In this document: one piece after another, positions 23,188 through 34,568 of the stretch | Numbering within the stretch: position 1 is the stretch's first letter | Layout of the letters: every line of letters starts with the position of its first letter | Source of the DNA: Morinoia aosen | Lineage: Eukaryota > Arthropoda > Malacostraca > Amphipoda > Talitridae | Reading direction: 5' to 3' | Assembly (NCBI GenBank): GCA_030386875.1 | Contig: CM059562.1 | Span: 76,380,095 to 76,444,094 of the forward strand | Length of the DNA stretch: 64,000 bases | Translations under genes and position numbers: made by a program | The notes under the pieces: generated by a model | What the model was told of the DNA's origin: nothing | The model's input: only the letters and a program-made list of their open reading frames with translations | Databases searched by the model: none

Positions 23188-23925
23188 ATCGCAGCATCAT
23201 TATTTCAGAAAGAACCTCTTCGGGTATTGTTTTATTCCCCATTTGCTGTGAGATCTCCGCGCTCTTTTCCTTCTTCTTAGGCGTCCGTCATTGGATTTCA
23301 TACCCGAGTAAAAACCTTGTAAACCTGCCCCGAAATATCTCTCTCTGCTTTATGAACCCTCTAAACCAACAAACTTCATCGGCGCTATCGACGCAAAAAC
23401 TTGAGCTTTTTCGAAATGGGCCGTAAAAAGAAATCACTCGGGCCGTGACGGGCTGCGTGCAGTCATGCAACCTCGGTGCCGTCATTAAAAAAAATTTCCC
23501 AGGATCATTGATGCATTTAGGAGCATTTATTGCAGTAATCCTTGATGGCGTTCAAAGAGAATATCGCTAATGCCGGTACGCTGGGTGCTTTAGAGCACCC
23601 AATCAGCAGTGATTTTATATTTAAACTCGTTTCTTGAAGCTGTAAAAACTAAACGCGTGATCATTAATTGCTGGAGAAAGAAAGCGCTGTAGCAGAACTT
23701 AGATGTGAGCCGTCATTTGGTGGTGGCGAGTTTCATCAAAGTTTACATCTGGCGTCATTGGTCGCGCTCGTCGGGCTGCAGAACTAAAGACATGACGCTC
23801 AGTGGGCTGTAAAAGTCGGCACTTAACTCTAACTCCCTCCATAACAAATCTCCTTTCCCTCGCTAGATGGGGCTATTTTTCTTATGAAAATGATTTGATT
23901 TTTTAGTATTAATAAAAATAAAGGA
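23188..23925. other. Single-copy DNA with GC-richer blocks and a perfect short hairpin
   Basis: GC-richer than the average background, including GGGCCGTGACGGGCTGCG near 23430 and GGCGTCATTGGTCGCGCTCG near 23751. A perfect 7-bp stem, GGGTGCT-TTAG-AGCACCC, lies at 23583-23600. No protein is recognisable (65-codon minus frame at 23288-23485). Regulatory or exon content is possible but unproven. Confidence 0.3.
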
Positions 23926-24060
23926 AATTATTGTTACGTTACTACTCTTGTTCGCTAAGTTTCTTGTGAACTCTTGTGGAAATAACATGTTTTTTCAACT
24001 TTGTGTAAAAGGAAACTTATTGTTTCGTTACACTTACTTGCTAAGTTTCTTGTGAACTTA
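23926..24060. repeat. Two partial copies of a ~85-bp repeat
   Basis: GCTAAGTTTCTTGTGAACT occurs at about 23955 and again at about 24040. Each is preceded by an ATTGTTWCGTTAC segment and a CTTG or CTTAC link. Confidence 0.65.
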
Positions 24061-24589
24061 ATGGTTAATGAAAACTGAACAATTACAATCATTTTTTATA
24101 AAGGTACTTGAAGTTGGTTTAAATATCAACAAAATTACGGGACCGTGATAGAAAGTGGTTCTCAAAACCGCGTAAAGATTCTTAAATACGTATTGCTAAG
24201 TGAATATTTATCTTGAACATTTTTCTGTTTCATTTTAAACATTAGTTATTTTAATTTTGCCGGTTAAGTGGCGCTTTTTCTTCGTTTCACTTAAAATTTT
24301 AATTTTATTTTTAAATTTCCTTTCATTTAAACTCACAGTTTGGAACAGTTAGTACAAATAGTAAATATGATTTAGTTCATTATGCGAATGGTTATTTTTC
24401 TTTAGAGTCATTCAAAAAATGAAGTTTAGGATGCACCTCCAACCCATTTAAAATATTCACATCATTTTATTTGAGTAATATTAATGATACTACGCTTTGG
24501 AACATGCCACCAATCATAGGACGGTCAACACGAGGCATGAATGTAAATGGTCAAAAATGTCCTAAAAATAAATGACCAGCGGATGTAAG
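24061..24589. other. AT-rich DNA, no gene seen
   Basis: No feature is recognisable before the 53-bp array begins. Confidence 0.45.
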
Positions 24590-27269
24590 CTCGTAGATAT
24601 TGGCTAAAATTATCGATGAATAAACTTGTAGATATTAGTTGAAAAAGAGGTTTGTTTCATAAGTATTGATGAATACACTCGTAGAATTTAGTCAAAATAG
24701 AGGCTTGTTTCATTATTATTAATGAATACACTCGTGGATTTTGGCTAAAATAGAAGTTTGTTTCATTATTATTAATGGATACAATCGTGGGTTTTGGCTA
24801 AAATAGAGGCTTGTTTCGTTATTATTAATGAATTCACACGTGGATTTTGGCTAAAATAAACGCCTGTTTCATTATTATTAATGAATACACTCGTGGATTT
24901 TGGCTAAAATAGAGCCTTGTTTCGTTATTATTAATGAATACACTCGTGGATTTTGGCTACAATAGATCCTTGTTTGGTTATTATTAATGAATACACTCGT
25001 GGATTTTGGCTAAAATAGAGGTTTGTTTCGTTATTATTAATGAATACACTCATGGATTTTGGCTAAAATAGAGCCTTGTTTCGTTATTATTAATGAATAC
25101 ACCCGTGGATTTTGGCTAAAATAGAGGCTTGTTTCGTTATTATTAATGAATACACTCATAGATTTTGGCTAAAATAGAGCCTTGTTTCGTTATTATTAAT
25201 GAATACACTCGTGGATTTTGGCTAAAATAGAGGTTTGTTTCGTTATTATTAATGAATACACTCGTGGATTTTGGCTAAAATAGAGCCTTGTTTCGTTATT
25301 ATTAATGAATACACTCGTGGATTTTGGCTAAAATAGAGCCTTGTTTCGTTATTATTAATGAATACACTCGTGGATTTTGGCTAAAATAGAGGTTTGTTTC
25401 GTTATTATTAATGAATACACTCGTGGATTTTGGCTAAAATAGAGCCTTGTTTGGTTATTATTAATGAATACACTCGTAGATTTTGGCTAAAATAGAGGCT
25501 TGTTTCGTTATTATTAATGAATACACTCATGGATTTTGGCTAAAATAGAGCCTTGTTTGGTTATTATTAATGAATACACACGTGGATTTTGGCTAAAATA
25601 GAGGTTTGTTTCGTTATTATTAATGAATACACTCGTGGATTTTGGCTAAAATAGAGGCTTGTTTCGTTATTATTAATGAATACACTCATGGATTCTGCCT
25701 AAAATAGAGCCTTGTTTGGTTATTATTAATGAATACACTCGTGGATTTTGGCTAAAATAGAGCCTTGTTAGGTTATTATTAATGAATACACTCGTGGATT
25801 TTGGCTAAAATAGAGCCTTGTTTGGTTATTATTAATGAATACACTCGTGGATTTTGGCTAAAATAGAGGTTTGTTTCGTTATTATTAATGAATACACTCG
25901 TGGATTTTGGCTAAAATAGAGGCTTGTTTCGTTATTATTAATGAATACACTCATGGATTTTGGCTAAAATAGAGCCTTGTTTGGTTATTATTAATGAATA
26001 CACTCGTGGATTTTGGCTAAAATAGAGCCTTGTTTGGTTATTATTAATGAATACACTCATGGATTTTGGCTAAAATAGAGCCTTGTTTGGTTATTATTAA
26101 TGAATACACACGTGGATTTTGGCTAAAATAGAGGTTTGTTTCGTTATTATTAATGAATACACTCGTGGATTTTGGCTAAAATAGAGGCTTGTTTCGTTAT
26201 TATTAATGAATACACTCATGGATTTTGGCTAAAATAGAGCCTTGTTTGGTTATTATTAATGAATACACTCGTGGATTTTGCTAAAATAGAGCCTTGTTTG
26301 GTTATTATTAATGAATACACTCGTGGATTTTGGCTAAAATAGAGCCTTGTTTGGTTATTATTAATGAATACACTCGTGGATTTTGGCTAAAATAGAGGTT
26401 TGTTTCGTTATTATTAATGAATACACTCGTGGATTTTGGCTAAAATAGAGGCTTGTTTCGTTATTATTAATGAATACACTCATGGATTTTGGCTAAAATA
26501 GAGCCTTGTTGTTTATTATTAATGAATACACTCGTGGATTTTGGCTACAATAGATCCTTGTTTGGTTATTATTAATGAATACACTCGTGGATTTTGGCTA
26601 AAATAGAGGTTTGTTTCGTTATTATTAATGAATACACTCGTGGATTTTGGCTAAAATAGAGGCTTGTTTCGTTATTATTAATGAATACACTCATGGATTT
26701 TGGCTAAAATAGAGGCTTGTTTCGTTATTATTAATGAATACACTCATGGATTTTGGCTAAAATAGAGCCTTGTTTGGTTATTATTAATGAATACACTCGT
26801 GGATTTTGGCTAAAATAGAGCCTTGTTTGGTTATTATTAATGAATACACTCGTGGATTTTGGCTAAAATAGAGCCTTGTTTGGTTATTATTAATGAATAC
26901 ACTCGTGGATTTTGGCTAAAATAGAGGTTTGTTTCGTTATTATTAATGAATACACTCGTGGATTTTGGCTAAAATAGAGGCTTGTTTCGTTATTATTAAT
27001 GAATACACTCATGGATTTTGGCTAAAATAGAGCCTTGTTTGGTTATTATTAATGAATACACTCGTGGATTTTGGCTAAAATAGAGCCTTGTTTGGTTATT
27101 ATTAATGAATACACTCGTGGATTTTGGCTAAAATAGAGCCTTGTTTGGGTATTATTAATGAATACACTCGTGGATTTTGGCTAAAATAGAGCCTTGTTTG
27201 GTTATTATTAATGAATACACTCGTGGATTTTGGCTAAAATAGAGGTTTGTTTCGTTATTATTAATGAAT
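24590..27269. repeat. 53-bp minisatellite, ~50 copies, with a 5-unit higher-order repeat
   Basis: The unit contains GGATTTTGGCTAAAATAGAG and GTTATTATTAATGAATACAC. Spacing is 53 bases (for example starts at 24724, 24883, 27213 and 27266). The first 3-5 copies are diverged. The rest are nearly identical except at diagnostic sites: CTCGTGG or CTCATGG, GAG followed by CCT, GTT or GCT, and TGTTTCG or TGTTTGG. From about 25570 these variants cycle as GTT-GCT-CCT-CCT-CCT, a 265-bp super-repeat. A 10-unit block at 25519 recurs at 26049 (530 bp apart). There is no coding capacity. Confidence 0.98.
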
Positions 27270-27640
27270 ATTTTTTCCTAATGTTCGCAATACTACTTGC
27301 TGCGTTTTACTTTAATGTTTATTGTTAATTTCGCGAATAAATTACCGTTATTGCCCTCGATGGCTCATACAATAAACGAATAAATATATTGCCCTCATAT
27401 TGTAAATATATCCAGCCTACAGCATTCATTTTAACAAAATACGCTTCCAGTTGGAAAACTAAACAAGTGAATGCTTAAAATAAAAGCTCTACGTAATGTT
27501 TCTACGATAAAGTTTTGTTGAGTAACAAATATTTTCAAATCCTCACACTTACGTTTCAACGGTAGAATTTTATTCAGTAGAAGGGCTTTAAAGCCTAGCA
27601 CTTTTTGGGGGTCCTGAATTAAAACGAAGGGCAGGGACGT
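27270..27640. other. AT-rich link between two arrays
   Basis: 371 bp of non-repetitive DNA separate the 53-bp and 32-bp arrays. The only open frame (27431-27655 minus) is 74 codons and unassigned. Confidence 0.5.
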
Positions 27641-29378
27641 GAACGGAAATTTCATGAGGCATCAATCCATTAGAACGAAAATTTCATGTGACATCAATCC
27701 ATTAGAACGGAAATTTCATGTAGCATCAATCCATTAGAACGGAAATTTCATGTGGCATCAACCCATTAGAACGAAAATTTCATGTGACATCAATCCATTA
27801 GAACGGAAATTTTATGTGGCATCAATCCATTAGAACGGAAATTTCATGTGGCATCAATCCATTAGAACGAAAATTTCATGTGACATCAATCCATTAGAAC
27901 GGAAATTTTATGTGGCATCAATCCATTAGAACGGAAATTTCATGTAGCATCAATCCATTAGAACGAAAATTTCATGTGACATCAATCCATTAGAACGGAA
28001 ATTTCATGTAGCATCAATCCATTAGAACGAAAATTTCATGTGACATCAATCCATTAGAACGGAAATTTCATGTAGCATCAATCCATTAGAACGGAAATTT
28101 CATGTGGCATCAACCCATTTGAACGAAAATTTCATGTGACATCAATCCATTAGAACGGAAATTTTATGTGGCATCAATCCATTAGAACGGAAATTTCATG
28201 TGGCATCAATCCATTAGAACGAAAATTTCATGTGACATCAATCCATTAGAACGAAAATTTCATGTAGCATCAATCCATTAGAACGGAAATTTCATGTGGC
28301 ATCAATCCATTAGAACGGAAATTTCATGTAGCATCAATCCATTAGAACGGAAATTTCATGTGGCATCAATCCATTAGAACGGAAATTTCATGAGGCATCA
28401 ATCCATTAGAACGAAAATTTCATGTGACATCAATCCATTAGAACGGAAATTTCATGTAGCATCAATCCATTAGAACGAAAATTTCATGTGACATCAATCC
28501 ATTAGAACGGAAATTTCATGAGGCATCAATCCATTAGAACGAAAATTTCATGTGACATCAATCCATTAGAACGAAAATTTCATGTGGCATCAACCCATTA
28601 GAACGAAAATTTCATGTGACATCAATCCATTAGAACGGAAATTTCATGTGGCATCAATCCATTAGAACGGAAATTTCATGTGGCATCAATCCATTAGAAC
28701 GAAAATTTCATGTGGCATCAACCCATTAGAACGAAAATTTCATGTGACATCAATCCATTAGAACGGAAATTTCATGTGGCATCAATCCATTAGAACGGAA
28801 ATTTCATGTGGCATCAATCCATTAGAACGAAAATTTCATGTGACATCAATCCATTAGAACGAAAATTTCATGAGGCTTCAATCCATTAGAACGGAAATTT
28901 CATGTGACATCAATCCATTAGAACGGAAATTTCATGTGGCATCAATCCATTAGAACGATAATTTCATGTGGCATCAATCCATAAGAACGGAAATTTCATG
29001 TGACATCAATCCATTAGAACGATAATTTCATGTGGCATCAATCCATAAGAACGGAAATTTCATGTGACATCAATCCATTAGAACGGAAATTTCATGTGGC
29101 ATCAATCCATTAGAACGAAAATTTCATGTGGCATCAGTTTATTAGAACGGAAATTTCACGTGGCATCAATCCATTAGAACGGAAATTTTATGTGGCATCA
29201 ACCCATTAGAACGGAAACTTCATGTGGCATCAACCTATGAGAACGGAAATTTCCTGTGGCATCTATTAATTAGAACGGAAATTTCATGCGGCATCAATCT
29301 ATTAGAACGGAAATTTCATGTGGCGTCAATCCATTAGAACGGAAATTTCATGTGGCATCTATTTATTAGAATGTAAAT
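27641..29378. repeat. 32-bp minisatellite, ~54 copies in perfect register
   Basis: The unit contains CATCAATCCATTAGAACGG and AAATTTCATGTGG. The CATC phase runs from 27660 to 29356, exactly 53 x 32 bases, so no net indel has built up. Variant sites are ACGG or ACGA, and TGTGG, TGTGA, TGTAG or TGAGG. A marked block beginning CATCAACCC at 27756 recurs at 28108, 352 bp or 11 units later. The last six or so copies are more diverged, marking an old edge. Confidence 0.98.
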
Positions 29379-29589
29379 TAGTTTTTGTTCGCTCCGATCT
29401 CTCCCAGTTTACTAATTGGCAGTTCTGTTCGCTGCAGTATCGTGTACAAACGAAGCAGAGGTGATGGCATAGCGGGCTGCCTCTTCAGTGCGGAGTACAG
29501 TTCAAAATACAGCGCATAACTCTGTGGTAATAACACCGTAGGATGCTGTACAAAACAAATTATGTAAAACAGAAGAATAACAGCGAAAA
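29379..29589. other. Link between arrays, no gene seen
   Basis: A GC-balanced stretch grading into the CACAGTG-rich array. The minus frame at 29378-29698 is unassigned. Confidence 0.4.
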
Positions 29590-30178
29590 TTGAAGCACGG
29601 AGAACATAGCAGAGCACAGTGCACAACACAGTACAGGATGCAGTGCAGAATACAGTACAGATCACAGTGCACACAGTATAGTATTCAGTGCAAAACACTG
29701 TTCACAACACAGTACATAACACAGTACAAGATGCACTGCAGGTTACAGTAAAGAACAATGTGTAGGCATTGTAGAGGTCAGTGCAGAACACTGAACAGAA
29801 CACATCTCAAAACACAGTGCAAAAAGCAGAGCAGAACACAGTGCAGGCAGTGTAGAGGTCGGTGCAGAACACAGCACACAACACAGCCTACAATACAACA
29901 CACAACACAACACACACCACAGCACACAACACAGCACACAACGCAGCACATAACACAGCACACAACACAGCACAAAACACAGCACACAACACAGCACACA
30001 ACACATCACACAACACAGCACACAACACACAACACAGCACACAACACAGCACACAGCACAGCACACAACACATCACACAACACAGCACACAACACACAAC
30101 ACAGCACACAACACAGCACACAGCACAGCACACAACACATCACACAACTCAGCACACAACACATCACACAACACAGCG
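29590..30178. repeat. CA-rich array: degenerate ~10-12-bp repeat turning into a 12-bp (AACACAGCACAC)n array
   Basis: From 29590 to 29865 the motif CACAGTGCA recurs with much variation. From 29866 to 30178 a regular 12-bp unit, AACACAGCACAC, dominates, giving Asn-Thr-Ala-His repeats on the plus strand. A 67-bp higher-order unit marked by ACACATCACAC starts at 30001, 30068 and 30135. Long frames on both strands (29758-30417 plus, 29743-30066 minus, Cys/Val-rich) are by-products. Alternating purine-pyrimidine runs could favour Z-DNA. Confidence 0.95.
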
Positions 30179-30420
30179 CAGAAAGCAGTCCAGCAGAGAG
30201 TGGAGGCGGTGACAGCGGCGTCATCAGCCCGGTCTGGCCCATAATTGCCCGTCGTAAACTAAGACCGACACAAAAACACGAGGCAAACAATGAGGAGCCT
30301 CACGTGCTCCATTTTGTGCCGTGTGAACACAGTAAATTTCCGTCGCAGCGTCGACTGTGGGGCACGGACGGGAAATTAGGTGAAACTGTACCCTCTGTGC
30401 GATGCGATTTCTTATAAGAG
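30179..30420. other. GC-rich island abutting the CA array
   Basis: The array ends abruptly in GCGCAGAAAGCAG, followed by GC-rich sequence with GTGGAGGCGGTGACAGCGGC and GTCGCAGCGTCGACTGTGGG. The plus frame continues from the array to a stop at 30417, but this tail has no recognisable domain. Confidence 0.45.
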
Positions 30421-31767
30421 TATAATCCAAATAGAAAAGCGTAGTAGAATAGATACGGCAACATTAGCGAGCCGAGTTGCTTGTTCTCAGGCTGCTACCC
30501 AAGTCCCAAGACAGAAGATAACTGTGTCGCACAGGCCAGAGAATTGAGAGTAAAATACTGGGGATTTGCGACCCAGTAATGGTCAAGACGATTTTTGAAC
30601 GTATTCGCTGTGCCAGCGAAAAAGTTATTCATTTGTAAAAGTTATTCTTTTGTTTTGCAGCTGGTTCCGCTCTGACGCTGTAGGGAATTCTTCTCCTTCT
30701 TGAAGGAAATTTTTAAAGACCTGAGGTATCCTGAAATGTTTCCGCGTAAATTTCTGACCGTTATTCTTGTTAAATGTCGAGATTCTTAGCCTACAACTGA
30801 TCGAGGAACTCGATTTCGAATACACCTCCATGGCTGTGGTTGCCTGCTCAGGGTAACTTTATGTCCGTGTCTGTGTTGAGTGCGCATTCGTTTCTGATAA
30901 TTTTGGTTGATTGAGAAGTATTCGGCACGAATTGCTAAGGATTTTTAAGGATAACGAAGTGAAAATAGGGGCTGGAAGACTCATAAAAAAAGCATTGTTT
31001 CACCTGTATGTAATTGTGTGAGTAGATTGAGTGGTCTTTCTCAGCGGGATTTGTCTGCACTGAAATTATATCTAAAAATCGATAAATGCCTATCCGTTAT
31101 TAGAACCCTTTGAGACATTTCAAGTAGCTACGTAAAATTACATCCTACATTTTCCAAATATACTAGCATGAAACTTTCCACCAAAATTCGCAACGCGTCC
31201 TCGTATAACGTCCATGAAATCCTGGCTGCGCGTTCGAAGCACAGCTCTCTCGGTGATCGAGAACAGATTACAAAGCTAGTGCTCGGAGCATATTATAGAC
31301 TCTATTATGCGCAATGCTCATTTCCGGCTTCCTTCCCTGAATTTTTTTGAAGGTCACTGGCAGCGTTGAAAGTTTCCAACGTGTGAGAAAGGTATTCTTT
31401 TGTGAAAATGAAATAGTCTGAGCGTTACAACTTATTTTCATGTGGCGAAAGAACTTTTGAGACCCTTGTTTTGAGAAATCGAGATTCAGTCACAACTGCC
31501 TGATTCATGAATATGAATTAGAAAACAATTGAATAACTGAATTAGGAGCAATTCTAGAATTCAAAGTACTCCTAACAAATGTTGGTACAAGAAGAGAAAA
31601 AATTTAGGTTGCGATTTTGCAAAAGCATTGCGCTTAAAAACTGAACTAACTCAGTTGTATTCGAATAAAATATTCACCCACAGTACATATTAAATTAGAA
31701 TCAATTGTCGACAAGACTTATCAGAACAGTGGAATATTTCAAAAATAACGAAAGGAGAAAGGCCACT
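30421..31767. other. Single-copy DNA, no gene seen
   Basis: Open frames reach 68 codons. No element or RNA gene is recognisable. Confidence 0.45.
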
Positions 31768-32138
31768 CTGTGTATCAACAGCTGTGTGCGTCAACAGCTG
31801 TGTGTATCAACAGCTGTGTGTGTCAACAGCTGTGTGTGTCAACAGCTGTGTGTGTCAACAGCTGTGTGTGTCAACAGCTGTGTGTGTCAACAGCTGTGTA
31901 TGTCAGCAGCTGTGTGTGTCAACAGCTGTGTGTATCAACAGCTGTGTGTGTCAACAGCTGTGTGTATCAACAGCTGTGTGTGTCAACAGCTGTGTATATC
32001 AACAGCTGTGTGTGTCAACAGCTGTGTGTGTCAACAGCTGTGTGAGTCAACAGCTGTGTGTGTCAACAGCTGTGTGTGTCAACAGCTGCAGCTGTGTGTG
32101 TCAACAGCTGTGTGTGTCAACAGCTGTGTGTGCCAACG
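31768..32138. repeat. 16-bp minisatellite, ~23 copies, CAGCTG-containing
   Basis: The unit is GCTGTGTGTGTCAACA. Each junction makes the palindrome CAGCTG, an E-box-type site. One copy near 32083 has a 6-bp insertion (GCAGCT). As 16 is one more than a multiple of three and the unit has no stop, all three plus frames are open and share one 16-residue peptide cycle. This accounts for most of the 319- and 355-codon frames at 31705-32664 and 31784-32851. Confidence 0.97.
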
Positions 32139-32140
32139 CG

Positions 32141-32548
32141 ACCTCTGGAACATCAAAACCCCTGGAGCATCACGACCCCTGGAGCATCACAACCCCTGGA
32201 GCATCACAACCCCTGGAGTATCACAACCCCTGGAGCATCACAACCCCTGGAGCATCACAACCCCTGGAGCATCACGACCCCTGGAGCATCACAACCCCTG
32301 GAGCATCACAACACCTGGAACATCACGATCCCTGGAGCATCACAACACCTGGAGCATCACGACCCCTGGAGCATCACAACACCTGGAGCATCACAACACC
32401 TGGAGCATCACAACACCTGGAGCATCACAACACCTGGAGCATCACAACAGCTGGAGCATCACAACACCTGGAGCATCGCGACCCCTGGAGCATCACAACC
32501 CCTGGAGCATCACGACCCCTGGAGCATCACGACCCCTGGAGCATCACG
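32141..32548. repeat. 17-bp minisatellite, exactly 24 units, fused to the 16-bp array
   Basis: The unit is ACCCCTGGAGCATCACR, with variants ACACCTGG and CTGGAACATC, spanning 408 bases. It starts within about 3 bases of the end of the 16-bp array, although the units are unrelated. It is open in all three plus frames (17-residue cycle with TPGASQPLEHHNPWSI). It is followed at 32549-32670 by a GC-rich segment with CCCGGGCTCAG. No gene is assigned. Confidence 0.97.
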
Positions 32549-32685
32549 CATCAACTGCCCCCAGAGACCAGAAGCCCGGGCTCAGCCATGCATCACCCAG
32601 ACACGGAGGCGTCAACACAAATGCTCGCGAACAAAACGGTCTCAGACGTCGCTCTGGGGGATAAAAATGGTTGTGTCAAGTCATT

Positions 32686-33578
32686 AGGTGTGTTGTGTGT
32701 GTGTGTGTTTTTGTTGTGTGTATGTGTTGTGCAGGTGTTGTTTGCAAGAGTTGTGTGCAGGTGTTGTGTGAAGGTGCTGTGTGCAGTTGTTATGTGCAGG
32801 TGTTACCTGCAGGTGTTGTGTATAGGTGTTGTGTGCAGGTGTTGTGTGTAGGTGGTGTGTGCAGGTGTTGTGTGTAGGGGTTGTGTGTTGGTGGTGTGTG
32901 CAGGTGTTGTGTGTAGGTGGTGTGTGCAGGTGTTGCGTGTAGGTGCTGTGTGTAAGTGGTGTGTGCAGGTGTTGCGTGTAGGTGGTGTGTGCAGGTGTTA
33001 CGTGCAGGTGTTGTGTATAGGTGTTGTGTGCAGGTGTTGTGTGTAGGTGGTGTGTGCAGGTGTTGTGTGTAGGTGTTGTGTGTAGGTGGTGTGTGCAGGT
33101 GTTGCGTGTAGGTGGTGTGTGCAGGTGGTGTGTGCAGGTGTTGTGTGTAGTTGTTGTGTGCAGGTGTTGTGTGTAGGTGGCGTGTGCAGGTGTTGTGTGT
33201 AGATGGTGTGTGCAGGTGTTGTGTGAAGGTGTTCTGTGCAGGTGTTATGTGTAGGTGGTGTGTGCAGGTGTTGTGTTTAGGTGGTGTGTGCAGGTGTTGT
33301 GTCTAGGCGGTGTGTGCAGGTGTTGTGTGAAGGTGCTGTGTGTAGGTGTTGTGTGTAGGTGGTGTGTGCAGGTGTTGTGCGTAGGTGTTGTGTGCAGGTG
33401 TTGTGTGTAGGTGGCGTGTGCAGGTGTTGTGTGTAGGTGTTGTGTGTAGGTGTTGTGTGAAGGTGTGTGCAGGTGTTGTGTGTAGGTGGTGGTGCAGGTG
33501 TTGTGTGTAGGTGGCGTGTGCAGGTGTTGTGTGTAGGTGGTGTGTGCAGGTGTTGTGTGAAGGTGGTGTGCAGGTGTT
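32686..33578. repeat. 13-bp TG-rich minisatellite, ~68 copies
   Basis: The unit is GTGTTGTGTGCAG, with variants GTGGTGTGTGCAG, GTGTTGTGTGTAG and GTGTTGTGTGAAG. Subtypes alternate irregularly. Near its start (32685-32740) it grades into plain (TG)n. Frames on both strands (Cys/Val-rich plus; His/Thr-rich minus at 33245-33616 and 33277-33591) are by-products. Confidence 0.97.
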
Positions 33579-33670
33579 GTAGAACTTGCATCTAATGAAA
33601 ACAATTCAAAAAACACTTAAATCTAAACCATCCAAGCTGAACGATGAACAACTAAACGTCGAAATGGGCA

Positions 33671-34568
33671 TGTGTTAAACACCCAAATTTAAAATGTTCA
33701 AACACCCAAATTTAAAATGTGCAAACACCCAAATTTAAAATGTGTAAACACCCAAATTTAAAATGTGCAAACACCAAAATTTAAAATGTGCAAATACCCA
33801 AATTTAAAATGTGCAAACACAAAAATTTAAAATGTGTAAACACCCAAATTTAAAATGTGCAAGCACCAAAATTTAAAATGTGAAAATACCCAAATTTAAA
33901 ATGTGCAAACACCCAAATATAAAATGTGTAAACACCCAAATTTAAAATGTGCAAACACCCAAATTTAAAATGTGTAAACACCCAAATTTAAAATGTGCAA
34001 ACACCAAAATTTAAAATGTGCAAACACCAAAATTTAAAATGTGCAAATACCCAAATTTAAAATGTGTAAACACCCAAATTTAAAATGTGCAAACACCAAA
34101 ATTTAAAATGTGCAAATACCCAAATTTAAAATGTGCAAACACCAAAATTTAAAATGTGCAATTACCCAAATTTAAAATGTGTAAACACCCAAATTTAAAA
34201 TGTGCAAACACCCAAATTTAAAATGTGCAAACACCAAAATTTAAAATGTGCAAACACCCAAATTTAAAATGTGTAAACACCCAAATCTAAAATGTGCAAA
34301 CGCTCAAATCTAAAACGTGCAAACACCCAAATCTAAAATGTGCAAACACCCAAATCTAAAATGCACAAGCACTCAAATCTAAAATGTGCAAATACCCAAA
34401 TCAAAAATGTGCAAACACTCAAATCGAAAATGTGCAAACACCCAAATCTAAAATGTGCAAACACCCAAATCTAAAATGCACAAGCACTCTAAAATGTGCA
34501 AATACCCAAATCTAAAATGTGCAAACACTCAAATCTAAAATGTGCAAATACCCAAATCTAAAAGGTCC
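33671..34568. repeat. 23-bp minisatellite, ~39 copies, with two sequence domains
   Basis: The unit contains ACACCCAAATTTAAAATGTG. Up to about 34270 the core is AAATTTAAAATG; beyond that it changes to AAATCTAAAATG with CGCTC, CACTC or TGCACAAGCACTC variants. So the array has two homogenised halves with a sharp boundary. AT-rich, with no coding capacity. Confidence 0.97.

Noticed and set aside
23583..23600. GGGTGCT-TTAG-AGCACCC as a histone-type or miRNA hairpin
   Set aside because: The stem is only 7 bp and does not match the histone stem-loop consensus; it is too short for a miRNA precursor.
31705..32851. 319- and 355-codon Cys-rich or His/Pro-rich plus-strand frames
   Set aside because: They consist of 16-, 17- and 13-bp repeat translations in overlapping frames; no start context, splice signals or non-repeat domain supports a gene.
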